Shown here piece after piece: positions 1 to 12,300 of a stretch of 64,000 nucleotides of DNA (within the stretch, counting starts at the first letter, position 1; every line of letters starts with the position of its first letter). Origin of the DNA: Annona cherimola (taxonomy: Eukaryota > Streptophyta > Magnoliopsida > Magnoliales > Annonaceae); the NCBI GenBank assembly GCA_030490835.1, contig CM059971.1, forward strand, positions 37,434,012 through 37,498,011, written 5' to 3'. The notes under the pieces are model-generated. The model saw only the letters and a program-made list of their open reading frames with translations. It was not told where the DNA came from and ran no database searches. Made by a program: the position numbers and the translations under genes.

Positions 1-3000
1 AGAAAGCAATTTGAAAAAGAAGGACAAGATTCAGGCCTCATTTTAGCTATAGTAACCAAAGATGAAACAACTACTGTTCTTCATGAGACTAATGTAGCAT
101 TACCTGAAATTCAAGCATTAATGAAAGAATACAAAGATGTGATTCCTGATGAATTACCAAATGAGCTTCCACCTATGAGGGATATTCAACACGCTATTGA
201 TCTTATACCAGGATCTCAATTACCAAATTTGCCTCATTTTCGTATGAATCCTAATGAGCGTGCTGAATTAAAAAGGCAGGTAACTGAATTGCTTGATAAG
301 GGGTTTATTCGTGAAAGCCTTAGCCCATGTGCTGTACCAGCTCTATTAACCCCAAAAAAAGATGGATCTTGGAGAATGTGTGTTGACAGTCGTGCGATCA
401 ACAAAATTACCATAAAGTATAAATTTCCTATACCAAGACTTGATGATATGTTAGATCTTTTGACTGGCGCACAATGGTTCTCTAAGATAGATCTTAGAAG
501 CGGATACCATCAAATTCGAATTAGAACAGGGGATGAATGGAAAACTGCTTTTAAAACTCAAGATGGATTGTTTGAATGGTTGGTTATGCCTTTTGGACTA
601 TCAAATGCCCCAAGTACATTTATGAGAATCATGAACCAAACATTTCAACCTTTCATTGGAAAGTTTGTGGTAGTCTATTTTGATGATATTCTCATTTATA
701 GCCGTTCTAAGGAAGAACACTTGCAACATTTAAAAATTGTTCTTCAGACGCTTCGATCTGAAAAATTCTTTGTAAATCTCAAGAAATGTTATTTTTTGAC
801 AAATCAAGTGATTTTCTTAGGATTTATGGTATCAGCTAATGGAATTTCTATGGATCCCTCAAAGGTAAAAGCCATTAGGGAATGGCCAGAACCCACATCA
901 ATTTCTGAGGTGCGAAGTTTTCATGGTTTAGCTGCATTTTATAGGCGCTTCATTAAAGGGTTTAGCACAATCATGACTCCTATCACAAATTGCTTGAAAA
1001 TAAAAGAATTTCAGTGGTCAACTTCTGCATCTAGAGCATTTAAAAATATTAAAAAGAAAATGACTGAGTCACCTGTATTGCGACTTCCTGATTTTACTAA
1101 AGTTTTTGAAATTGCTTGTGATGCATCAGGAGTTGGGATTGGGGGTGTTTTGAGCCAGGAAGGTCATCCAATTGCGTACTTTTCTCAAAAACTCAATGAA
1201 GCTAAACAAAAATATTCAACATATGATCGAGAATTTTATGCTGTCGTGCAAGCACTTAAATTTTGGAGGCATTATTTGCTACCTCATGAATTTGTATTGT
1301 ATTCAGATCATATGGCTTTGAGGTATTTGCAAACACAAAAACGATTAAGTGCTAGACATGCAAAGTGGATTGAGTTTTTGCAAGAGTATACATTTGTTCT
1401 CAAACATCAGGCAGGAATTGAAAACAAACCTGCAGATGCTCTCAGTCGTGTCTCACTCATTCTTCATACTATGGATGTTAAAGTTGTGGGATTTGATAGG
1501 TTGAAAAGTGAATATCCACCATGCACTGATTTTGGAATTATTTTTCATGAAACACAAAATGGAAATCGTAATGATTATATGATTCATGATGGATATTTAT
1601 TTAGAGGAATAAAACTATGTATTCCCAATACATCACTTCGGGACTTTTTAATTTGGGAATTACATGCTGGGGGTATTGCTGGTCATTTTGGTAGGGATAA
1701 AACCATTTCATTAGTTGAGGATAGATTTTATTGGCCTACATTGAAAAGAGATGTGTCAAGAATTGTTTCACAGTGTCGCACATGTCAACTTGCTAAAGCT
1801 CAAAAGAGAAACACTGGATTATACATTCCTCTGCCTGTACCACATATTCCTTGGCAAGACATAAGTATGGACTTTATTCTTGGATTGCCTAAAACCTCTC
1901 GAGGATTTGATTCAATTCTTGTGGTAGTAGATAGATTTTCTAAAATGGCTCATTTTATCCCATGTACTAAATCTGCTGATGCTTCATATATTGCAAAATT
2001 ATTCTTCAGAGAAATTATTAAGCTTCACGGTTTACCAACTTCCATCGTTTCTGATCGGGATGTTAAATTTGTAAGCTATTTTTGGAAAACGTTGTGGAAA
2101 CTCTCGGGTACTAAATTAAAATTTTCATCTGTTTTTCATCCACAAACTGATGGCCAAACTGAGGTAGTCAATCGGAGTTTGGGAAATCTGCTTAGGACTT
2201 TGGTGGGAGAACATATTGGAACTTGGGATTCTGTATTGGCTATTGCCGAATTTGCATACAACAATTCAGTCAATCGTTCTACTGGGAAATCTCCTTTTGA
2301 GATTGTCTATGGTTATATTCCTCGAGCTCCCATTGATTTAATTCTTTTACCCATTGATACCCGTTTATCTGCTACTGCTGAATCCTTTGCTCAACACATT
2401 AGAGATGTTCATGCTGATATTAGAAGAAAGATCACTCTAAGCAATGAAACTATAAGCTTGCTGCAGATGCTCATAGAAGAAAACATGAATTTGATGTTGG
2501 GGATTATGTCATGGCTCGTGTACGTCCAGAAAGATATCCTAAAAATTCTTTTAAGAAATTGCATGCACGAGCCAATGGCCCCTTTCGTGTTTTAAGAAAA
2601 TTGGGATCTAATGCATATGAACTTGATTTGCCTTCAGATATAGGAATTAGTTCTACTTTCAATATAGAGGATTTGTTTCCTTACCGAGGTACTTTTGAGC
2701 CTCCAAGTTTATCTGCAGGAATTTCAACAGATAACAGTTCAGCATCACCATATGTGCCTATACTTCCACGAGTATCATCTACTTTTTCAGATCAGATTGA
2801 GGATATCCTACAAGATGAACTTGTCACTACTGGATCAGGCATTATACAAAGATTTCTTGTCAAGTGGAAAAACAAGCTTGATTCTGATGCTACATGGGTT
2901 ACTGAAGATGACCTACGCCACTTGGATCCAAATATTCTTGAGCAGTATCAAAGTCAGAACTCTCCAGTGGATAGTTTTTCGAAGCCGGGGAGAATTGATG

Positions 3001-3071
3001 AAAATAACAAGAGATTTTTCAAATCTGTCTATTCTAGGCGCAATAATTTTATAAAAAGGAAAGATTCCTAG
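1..3071 (+). pseudogene. gypsy pol polyprotein (RT-RNase H-integrase-chromodomain), one frameshift
   Basis: The reading frame is open from base 1 (no start in the window) to a stop at 2593-2595. Reverse transcriptase comes first, with its YFDD catalytic box at 676-687. RNase H follows, with an aspartate in the motif CDASG at 1120-1122. The integrase has an HHCC zinc-binding region (about 1660-1790) and a DDE core with Asp at 1870, Asp at 2053 and Glu at 2161. A one-base deletion at about 2445-2455 puts the integrase C-terminus in another frame, where it runs on to 3071. That second part ends in a chromodomain-like segment (about 2790-2960) with the aromatic and acidic spacing RFLVKWKN...TWVTEDDL. 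In intact relatives the product replicates and integrates the element, and the chromodomain steers insertion toward marked chromatin. The stop lies inside the 3' LTR, a common arrangement in plant chromoviruses. Confidence 0.92.
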
Positions 3072-3259
3072 GATATTTTGGAATCTGTTTAAAAAGATTT
3101 GATTTTGTTATTTTGAAAGATATTAGAAGATTCTTAGGATTTTTAGAATCTGTTTAAAAAAGATTTGATTTTGTTATTTTTGAAAGATATCAAAAGATTC
3201 TTAGGATATTTGAGAATCTGTTTAAAAAAAAGATTTGATTTTGTTATTTTTAAATTTCA
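3061..3259 (+). repeat. three ~66-bp tandem units in the LTR U3
   Basis: Units start at 3061, 3127 and 3194. Each begins with AAGATTC(C/T)TAGGAT and includes AATCTGTTTAAAAA and GATTTGATTTTGTTATTTT. They differ mainly by short A-run changes. They lie just upstream of the TATA box, the usual place for U3 enhancer-type repeats in LTRs. Confidence 0.9.
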
Positions 3260-3287
3260 TTTGCTAAGATTAGGTGGTATGTTCATC

Positions 3288-3295
3288 TATAAATA
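3288..3295 (+). promoter_or_regulatory. TATA box of the LTR promoter
   Basis: TATAAATA lies downstream of the three U3 repeats and upstream of a pyrimidine-rich leader, as expected for the core promoter of an LTR. The related LTRs at 32.3-32.7 kb and 33.5-33.7 kb keep the shared 'GTAAGCTCTAA' segment downstream. Confidence 0.6.
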
Positions 3296-4019
3296 CTGCC
3301 ATTGTAAGCTCTAAAGGGATCAGTTCTGAGATTTATAAAAGTGTTCTCTACTTCTTCTTCTACTTGTTCTTGTTCTTCTCTCCTTATTCATCTATTCTTT
3401 CTACCTTCTTTCTTCACTTCTCATCTATAGAGGTTCCTTCCTCTTTCTTCTATTTTCTTCTCTACCCATCCTACATCACTAAGTGGTTAAGTTGTCGACT
3501 TATGTTAAAGGTTGTATAGAAAAGGGTAGATTTTTTTCCATTTAATGCCAAACATGTGAACTCAACTAGCAAAAATGGCAAATCAAGATCTAAGTTTTAA
3601 TGATTAACAACCAATTTGAGAGACCAAAGACTACTAATGAATTTAAGCATGGCCACGTCGCCTGTAAGCTCTGCTGGCTCATAATGGGCAGATCTAGGCT
3701 TTGATCCCTGCCACCTGCAGGTGAACAATTCCCCTCCTGTGTGATGGTGTTACAGATTTCCCTTGATATGGGAGTATTTACATAAATGTCGCTTATAGTT
3801 TGAGGGTTGTGAATGTCCTTTAGTGTACTATATGAGTTGTTATGTTGTGTAAATACCAATAAAAATGAATTTGGGATGTCTACAGAAATTAAAATTGCAA
3901 ATCTCAAGTATAAGGCAGGTGAAGTCGCATTTTCTCCAAGAGCAGCTTGGGTCAAGTTACAAACCAAGCCGACTCCACAACCGACTTCAGATGCATTTTT
4001 GGAGACAGAAAGTTTCAAG

Positions 4020-4035
4020 GGGGGGGGGGGGGGGG
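4020..4035 (+). repeat. homopolymer G run
   Basis: An uninterrupted run of about 16 G, flanked by ordinary AT-rich sequence. Its length is likely unstable or partly a sequencing artefact. Confidence 0.9.
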
Positions 4036-4039
4036 TTCT

Positions 4040-4640
4040 ATAGATGAAGTCGCATCCTAAGTTCACTTTGCATGCGACTTGGGTGAAGTCAATATTGAAG
4101 TTAACTTTAGTTGCGACTTGAAGTTCATCAGGTTACCAAAAATTCATCTGACTGCAAAGTGATGCTTGAAGTTGCACCTCAAGTTGCTTCATTTGTGACT
4201 TGGGTAAAGTCGAACATGAAATCGACCCAGAACATGCGACTTGGAATAACAAGTGAAGACTTGAAGAATTTTCATCAAGTATGAAATATGAAGTCGCAAC
4301 CCAAGTCAACTTCATTTGCTACTTGAGTAAAGTTGTTGAACACAAAGTCAACCCAGAACAAGCGAGTTGGAAGAACTCGTGTGGATTTAAAGATTTTCAT
4401 CAAGTATGAAATATGAAATCATACGCCAAATCGACTCCACTTATGACTTAGGTGAAATTCAACATAAGGTGGACTCAACCATGTAACTCGGAAGATCAAA
4501 TGAAGAGAATTCAAATTTCCAAGGAGCAAGAGCTCCAAAATACTATGAAGTCGCATCCCAAGTCGACTTCACTTGCGACTTGGGTAAAATTTCAAGTTCC
4601 AAGTCAACTCCACTTAAGATCTGAAGTTCAAAACTTAGTA
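4040..4640 (+). repeat. degenerate AAGTCG / CGACTT repeat block
   Basis: At least four imperfect units of roughly 125-150 bp recur here. Landmarks repeat as TCATCAAGTATGAAATATGA near 4274 and 4400, followed by AAGTCGC...CCAAGT and then ...ACTTGGGTAAAGT. Each unit contains the hexamer in both orientations, so it could fold on itself. It is non-coding, and frames across it are short and without similarity. Confidence 0.65.
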
Positions 4641-5100
4641 TACATGTACGTTTTGTTGTCTCTACATAAACTTGTAACATGTATGTTTTCTTTTATCTTA
4701 AATCGTTGTTGTAATTGCTTACTTGGCTTAGTGTTGAAGACGAAAGTGAAGATAAGATACAAGTAGTGCTTGGTTGGAGTGATACTCACCGTCTACTTGT
4801 ATGATTAGTATAATGGTCCTCGAGAGCTAAAATCTAAAAGAGAGCTCAGACTAAGTTGTATTATTGATGAGATAGTGGAGCCCAAAACACAAGGAGTGTG
4901 TGCTTGGAATAGTGGAGTAGGGGTATTGCTTGAACCACTATAATTCTTTGTATTCTCTTGTGTGTTTGTTGTGATTTTCTTGCTCTTTTGCACTAGTCTA
5001 TTTCTTTCATTCAAGGGGACTTGATTAAACTGAGGTCAAGTTTTAAATTAGCGAAGAAATTTTAAAGAACCCAATTTACCACTCCCTCTTAGGTTAAGCT

Positions 5101-8100
5101 TATAATTTGAGACCAACAAAACAGACCCTAAAAGTAATCGTTAGAATCATAAATAAATACTATTGATATGGATTTAATATTCTTATAAAAATTTAAAAAA
5201 CATGTTGCACAAAGTCATTACACTACATAGTTGTGTTTGGCTAATAATGACCTTAAGAATCTCCATTAGCATTATGATGTATTAAGATCTCTTCATTATT
5301 TAATTGAAATTGAGACTTCAATTGGACTTTCAAATGTTTTTTTTCTAAAGGCGGAAGTTTATATTTTTTTTATGTTGTTTTTTGTAATTTTAGAAAATCG
5401 AAAACTCTGTAATTTCTGATAATAAAAAATTTTCTATGATTATAAGAGATACAAAATTATTGTAATTTTTTTAAAAATTGTTCAAAGACAGAAAACTCAT
5501 CTTGCAAAATTTCAAAAGTTCATGGACTGTCTTGTAATTTTCAAAAACTGGGGAATCCTTTTTAATGGTTCCGAGACTTGAGGATTATCTGTAAAATTGC
5601 CAAAAGGACCAGAAAATAATTTGAAAAGTCTGGCTGGACGATTCTTTTGTGAATTCTAACCTACTATTTATTTTCAATTTCTGCAACTGAAGCGCAAAAT
5701 CCTTTTAATGGCTTCCTTGGAGTTGTTGTTGTCATGGGTTTTGATCACCTTGGATGATGCTATCAATGATGCAAGGTTGATGCTCAATGGCACTCAATGG
5801 TGGCTAGTTGCATCCTTTGGCACTATCAATAGCAACATGGCAACTGTTGATGTTGACCGTTAAATTGAATGATACGGTTGGTGTGGAGGTGGAAACTTTT
5901 CTTTTTTCCATATATCTGACGTGTATGGGTTTTCTATGTTGCTTGGCCTGTGGATTTATGTGGATCAGGTGATGATGCCAACGGATAGGAGGCAACCTTA
6001 TCTTTACCGTAATTTGAGTAATGGCATGGATAGTAGGGGTATCTAGCCATTGATTCATTTGTAGCTGCTGCTTTTTTAGGGGTGTCACATGACTGGGAGC
6101 ATGATCCATATATTGCGGGCCAATGAGGATCTACTGTGTCTCCTTGGTGGTTTAGTTAATGACCTAAGGTGATTGAGCCATGTCATTCAGGTAGAGGATA
6201 AGACAATCCCATTGCATGAGAATAAATACTGAATAAAATATAAACAATAATCTATATTATGATGACTTGATGCATACATCAAATCTTAAATAAAGCAATT
6301 TAATGATGGGCTGTAATCTTATACAATTGGTTGTAGTTTTCATTCAAATTAAAGCCAGTAATTTTATATTTTCTAAAAATATTTTTTTATCTAAACCATT
6401 TAGTGTATAAAAATTAATATGTATTTCAGTTATTATTTTAGAAATCACGCATTTTGACAACTTTTATATGCATGTCTATTATTTTCAAAATTTTAATAGT
6501 TACATATTAACTCTCAAATTATTAAATATTTAGAATATGTAAGTTTCCGATCAAAGTGATTTTTTGTGTCACAAGTGTGTATACTAATTTATATTCTAAG
6601 TGGTTTAGATTTTAATAAAGTATTCATAAATCATAAAAAGTGACCATTGTAGTTTTCATTGGAACCACAACCAGTTTCTATGATCAAAACCCCTTGAATT
6701 CTAAAATCTTAAATAAAACTTCCCTAAAGAATATGCAATAATAAATTACTTCAAACTAGATGCAAAGATTGATGATGTTTGCCATCAATAGAGTATTGTA
6801 GCTAGGTTCCTGTTGTTAAACTGTGATATATCCAAAAATCCCGGCTTTTCTTCTACTATCAAATTGATGTAGGATGGGATGTGAAGAAAAAGAAAGTAAG
6901 GTGAACAGGATTCCCAAAAGAAGAATGAAAAAAAAGATTTAACAAAGATTTATTTGCCCTCATACCTAATCTTTTATTTGAAAAATTGCACATTTGCCAA
7001 TGATGGAAACTTTGTTGCATATGTGCCTAAGATCTTTCAAATATTTGCATCCATGCCAACACAATTTTTTTCTTTATTTCCCGGAATGCCCTTCTATGCA
7101 TCTCTTTCCAAAAACCCTAGCCTCCAGGAACCTAGCAGCCACCCACTGGAGATGTACAAGGTGTGTCCAGATCTGATAGGAAAAAGCTTGCTTAGAGGCA
7201 TCTGATTGACAGTCAACTGTTATGTGTGAAGGGGGCATTGGTTTTCTGGCTACCATAGATAAGCAAGCGATAACAAGGTTGACTCTGGATTTTCATCATT
7301 AAGGGTCAAACTTGGAGTAGAGACACATCAATGATGAGGAAGAAAATGCATGTGCCAACATTGTTTTTTGGAGATGTCAAGTTATTGGAGCAAATATCCA
7401 GTTTGGCAATAGTTACAACATAGTTGGAATAGTGATTAGATTGTTGTCAATAGAGCATATGGACTGTTGGATAGTCATTGGCAAGCAAACATGATGGGCA
7501 ACAGTAGTCTAGGGCTTCTCTTGAGGAAGAAATGCATTTGATAAGGTACATCAGTAGTGTGTGGAAGCATGTGATATCTGAGGGCCTTCTGGGTAATGAA
7601 AAATGAAAAATAGATGGTACAGGCATGAAATGCAAATATTTTAAAATTCACAGGCAGACATGCAATATAGTTTGTCTTTGGCATATCTGCAGTTTACGTC
7701 AAAATCATAGGTATGAATGCAAATAACATAAATAAGTTAGTATTTTAACCCATCTATTAACTTGACATATGTTTGACTCACTTGATGGCATATATGCAAT
7801 ATAGTTTGTCTTTAGCATATGCGTAGTTTACACCAAAGTCATAGGTATGAGTGCAAATAACTCTATCATAAATAAGTTAGTATTTTAACCCATCTATTAA
7901 CTTCGTGTATGTTTGAATCACTTGATGTTTATCAAACCAACTTAAATAATTAATCATTTGGAGTTGTAAATAAAATATCCTTATAAATATGAGAAATAAA
8001 TAGAACTCATAAGCAATAGTCTCATTGTTCTTCGCCATCGATTTATGATAAAAGATCAGAATGAAAGGAGAATGAGCCAATTGAATAAGGCAAACTTGCC

Positions 8101-9341
8101 GAGTATATGACTTTATTAATTTGAGAAGTACCTTAAGGAGTCTTCTCATGGATGTGGAGACATGTTTTGTTCTGATGATTTATATGAAACTATGTTTCTT
8201 GAGGTTCTTTAGTTATTTATCATTTCTGCTTTGTGGAGTTTATTTTTTAATAATTTGCCCATGGAAATGAATTAAATACAAGATTATTTGTTTGTTTCTG
8301 TCTGAAATCAGTAATGACACATGACCACTCATCTTTCTTTTTGGACTGCTAAAATGCAAGGCAAGGTTACACAAGTGGTGTCAAGAACTGTGATTCCATA
8401 ATCTATAAGATAGAATCTCTGCATATGATTGTAGCATAAATAAATTCATGAAATCTGAGACTCACAAGACTAAGGTGGGGAATGCTAAACCAAATACTCA
8501 AAGTTGAATTGTTGAAAGCATCATATTGTCTTCAGATCTTTTGAACGTTCCACATTGTCAAGAAACGCATTTAGACATGCACAATGAATTGTTCAGTACA
8601 ACATGGATTCTGAATGATTTCAGAGGCTACAATAATAATTTCTTAACTGTCGTTTGACTGACCCAATGGAATGCTTAATTTGAATTTTTTTTTTTTCAGA
8701 TTATGAAAGAGAAAACTATTAAAATTTGGAATTTTATTATCAGGATTTGTTCAAAGTAAACAATACCGTGAACTGTGTAGTCTTTTTTTTTATTTATGAA
8801 AGTGGACTATGTTAAGGCTTCATTGTGAGTGCTTAGCCTACCATCAGCTGGAGCATAAGAAATTGATGCAAACAAAACTGCCATATGTCCCAATTTTCTG
8901 TTGATTTATACCAATACACTGTCGCATAGTGCATTTTTAATCAGCATACCTGGTTAACATCTGCCATGATTAAATAAATACAAACTTATTCTTTAAAGGG
9001 AAAAAAAGAAAGGAAAGTAAGAGTGGAAAAAGAAATAAACAACAGCAGTCCTTTCTTATTTCCCTTCTAAGCTATTTAACTAACCTGCAATACTAGAACT
9101 ATGTAAGTTTTTAATTACTTGCATTTTATTTGTAAAAGGAAGGCTGATTATATTGCCTAGTGAAAATGGCCGTACAAGATTGCTAAAAAATGGTCTAAAA
9201 GTAGCCCATAGTTCTTAATCTTGTTGAACAAGCCAATGAACTTCACTTTTTAAATCAGAGAAGTGGTTTATATTTATACCAGTATGGTAAACTTTAGACA
9301 CAACTACCACATCGATAATTCTTCTAAATTGAACTCTGCAG
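5101..9341. other. non-coding stretch, no gene recognised
   Basis: I see no exon of the downstream amidohydrolase gene and no other gene. It is AT-rich with decayed repeats, including a 134-bp duplication (7661-7928). If the amidohydrolase 5' exons lie left of the window, as inferred, all of this belongs to an intron. Confidence 0.5.
7661..7928 (+). repeat. two-copy ~134-bp tandem duplication
   Basis: TGCAATATAGTTTGTCTTTG at 7661 recurs with one change at 7795. Both copies continue through a shared segment ending in AACCCATCTATTAACTT and then CACTTGATG. The second copy has a short insertion before its ATAAATAAG. Confidence 0.85.
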
Positions 9342-12300
9342 GGTATCAATATTCATTATTCAGAAATTGAGGAGCTTTGCTCAGAATTTCCTGCCACACC
9401 AGTTATTATTGATCACGTGGGTTTCTGTAAACCACCAGTGTGAGCTCCTTCCCATGTTGTTCCATGATCAAAAACACCAACCTAGTGTCCTTTTGAATCT
9501 TAGAGAAGATCATGCATCCAAATCTAATGCATTCTTCTGTAGCAGTGATGATGCAGAAAGGGAGGCCTTCTCTGATCTACTAAAGCTTTCCAGATTTCCA
9601 CAGGTATTAGGAGTAGCTTTCATTTTCAATTCCTCTCATGAATGTCTTTATCTATATTTATGTATGATTTTGAGTTCTGAGCATTCTAGAGTGAAAATTT
9701 TTCCTTGCTTCTCTATAAGGTTCAATGATGCAAAATTTGTTGCCCATTCTTCTTAATGATTCTTTGTTGCAGAATGCAATTAGGCATGCGCTGAATTTGG
9801 ATTTGTTTATATTAGGCTTTTTTTTTTCTTTTTTTTTGAATTGAGATAACAGAGACCGCATAAGAATTTTGGTCGTGTTTGCAGTCTTTCCTTATCCTAG
9901 TAGGATTGTGTTTATTTTGTAGGAAGTAACTGTGCATCCTCGTGTATTGGGGCTGCATGAGAATTGAGTAGGAATTGCTAAGGTTTTTGTCACACCCTAA
10001 CCTGAGAATAGATGGAGAGTGGTAGTTACCTTACTCCAAGACTTGGACTCTGGTATTTGCAAAAATCCACTTGAAATTTTTTTTATTCATGTATTAGAGT
10101 AGCAATTTCATTGCTTTTTACTTACATTTCCAAACCATAAGGATAGTTAGCTTAAATATACAGATTACATGCTACTTGTTCGAAACTAATTTCTAATGAC
10201 TAACGTAGAGAAGATTGGTCTGCCCTACCATGCACCCTTGGGTTTCTCGAGGGTCTGATGGCATCCTGCATTTCTAACATTTTTTCATATATAACCGCGA
10301 GTTTACAACTCAGCAAGCAACAGTTTAATATCATGAAATCAAATCATCAATATCAACATGACGTGCCTTGAAAATGCATTATGGAAATGCGAGCATCCTT
10401 TCAGTCCAGTTCGTTGCCCCATGAGATCTTTCTTGGTCTAAGTGACTGGGCTCATCTCTTTTTGAGAATCACCTTCTATCCTTGGCCACTTAGGATCCCT
10501 TTCTTATGCATACTACTCATACATCATGCTTTCATGCCATGGATAATGAATTTTTGAGGAAATATGCGCGTCGTCCATTAGGAAATATGTTGGAAATTCT
10601 AGTTAAAAACATTATGTGAAAATAAAGATATCATCACCCATACGAGCATATAAGAATTTCATTGCAAGGAAAACATTTAAAAGCATGCATAATCGTAGTT
10701 TGGAAATTGACTTGGAGTTTACAAAAGAAACTTGGCTTTTGCTTGCTTAGCTCTCCTTGCTTTGCCTAGTAGCTCCTTCCCTTTACTCCTCCCTACAAGT
10801 AGGAAGTTTATTAATCAATCATGTTCCTAGGCGTTTTGTCATGACCTAATCATAATTATTTCACTATATCACTACAGACCCAAAAAAGAACTTAGGACCC
10901 TTAATGGAACCAATGTAAAATAATTGAAACTACAATTTCCTCATTTTTGTGTTGATTAAATAAATTAGATTCTCAAACAAGGTTCCAGGTTGATTAGAAC
11001 CCGTTTGGTGTTAATTAAGTTAATTACATTTTTAAACAAGGTTCCAGGTTGCGTTCAACCCGGTTCTCAATGAGAACTAGATTTTCTTATTGTGCCAACT
11101 GTAAGCTTCTGAATTATAATCCCATCCTCTGAGTTCTATGATATTATATATCACTGAATTCAGTAGTTCATGCATTTTTCGTGAATTTTTTTTTCAAGAT
11201 CTAATGTTTCTGTTTAATATTTCTTGTATAGTTAATATCACAGGTCCACAGCTGAAATCTGTTGAAAACCTTGCTGGAACATAGGAGACTACTTCAGCGT
11301 TTTGATCAGAACTTCCTCTTTTTAACTCTAATTGAGCTGATTCTTTTTAGATTAGGAACTAGACTTCAAGGTAGGCACCATTTTCACATTCTTGCAATTT
11401 TCTATTTTTTCGGTGAATTTATGAAGTTGTTGAAAACATATTTTACAGAATTTCCTTTAATTTCTGGAAAATTCAACTTAAAATGGAAAATATCATTTCA
11501 AATGATCAATAAATCATGATAAATTGACACATGTTCTCTAACATCTTTTCCTTATTTTCTACAAATTTTCATAATTTTCCTCTATTATTTCTATTTTGAG
11601 GGATTATTTCTTTTCTAGAGGTATTTTTCTTTAATTTTACCTATTTTATTCAAAAATTCAATTATTTGTTAAAAATAATAATTTCCATGTAAAATATCAT
11701 TTATTCTCATAGTTGTCAGAGACGTAAGGCGCATTTAGGTGCAAAGGGTTCTTGGGGCCAAGGTGTAAGACACACTTTCAAAGCATGAGCCTAATTAAAG
11801 AAAGGTGCGCTTTATACAAAATTTATTATGCATATCTACAATTAGCATTACATTTAGCAGGAATTCATTTTAGCACAGTAGCAGCAAAAATGAAAAAAAT
11901 AGCAAATAACATAGCCACAACAGCATTAGCATTTAGCACTAATTTTTTCTCAAAGCAGCAGCAAAATTTAAAATAAATAAATAAATATGGGATGTGGCTT
12001 AAAGAGGCAGCAGCCAAGTGAGGGCAAAAGGAGAAGAGTAGATAGAAGATAGGAAAAAGAGGCAACCACGGCGTGAAGGCCTGAAGGGCACTGGGTGTGG
12101 GAAAAATACAAAGGAGAAGATCATAACAAAAGGAAGAAAAACAGAGGGCAATGGGGGAAAAAGAAGGGAGGTTGAAGGAGAAGAATAAAAAGAAGAACAA
12201 GGAATGTGAAAAGAAGAGAGGAAGAAGGAGAAGAAAAGAAAGAAAAAAAAACAGGTGATTTTGGTTCATTCTATGTTTAAAAATCCACTTTATTGACTTT

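Larger units (their letters stand above)
1..3475 (+). mobile_element. Ty3/gypsy chromovirus, 3' portion (pol end plus 3' LTR)
   Basis: The window opens inside the pol region of an LTR retrotransposon. The order reverse transcriptase, RNase H, integrase, chromodomain is Ty3/gypsy, and the C-terminal chromodomain makes it a chromovirus. A purine-rich stretch (GGGGAGA) directly precedes the 3' LTR, which starts with TG at 2996 and ends with CA at 3475. The 5' LTR, gag and protease lie outside the window. The coding part carries a single obvious frameshift and no in-frame stops, so the copy looks fairly young. The integrase resembles the Reina/CRM group, but the clade was not resolved. Confidence 0.93.
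2996..3475 (+). repeat. 3' LTR of the chromovirus
   Basis: It begins TGATG right after the purine-rich GGGGAGAAT and ends in CCTACA. A related LTR at about 33470-33712 ends in the same ATCCTACAT context, after which the flanks diverge; that sets the right edge. It holds three tandem units, a TATA box and a pyrimidine-rich leader. The length is about 480 bp. The left edge is inferred from the polypurine position rather than from a second LTR. Confidence 0.75.
3540..5100 (+). mobile_element. probable copia-type LTR remnant (SIRE-like)
   Basis: No coding sequence is seen. The right part (about 4740-5100) looks like the 3' half of a plant copia LTR: a stretch naming a 'CTTGTGTGTTTGTTG' leader, a run ending AACCCAATTTACCACTCCC, and pyrimidine-rich flanks. 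The left part contains the AAGTCG repeat block described separately. No intact TG/CA ends or target duplication were found, so the limits are approximate. Confidence 0.4.

Noticed and set aside
3674..3705. A SINE-like pair: TGGCTCATAATGGG resembling an A box and GCTTTGATCCC resembling a B box
   Set aside because: The boxes are only about 22 bases apart, tighter than usual for SINEs, and no tail or target duplication was seen.
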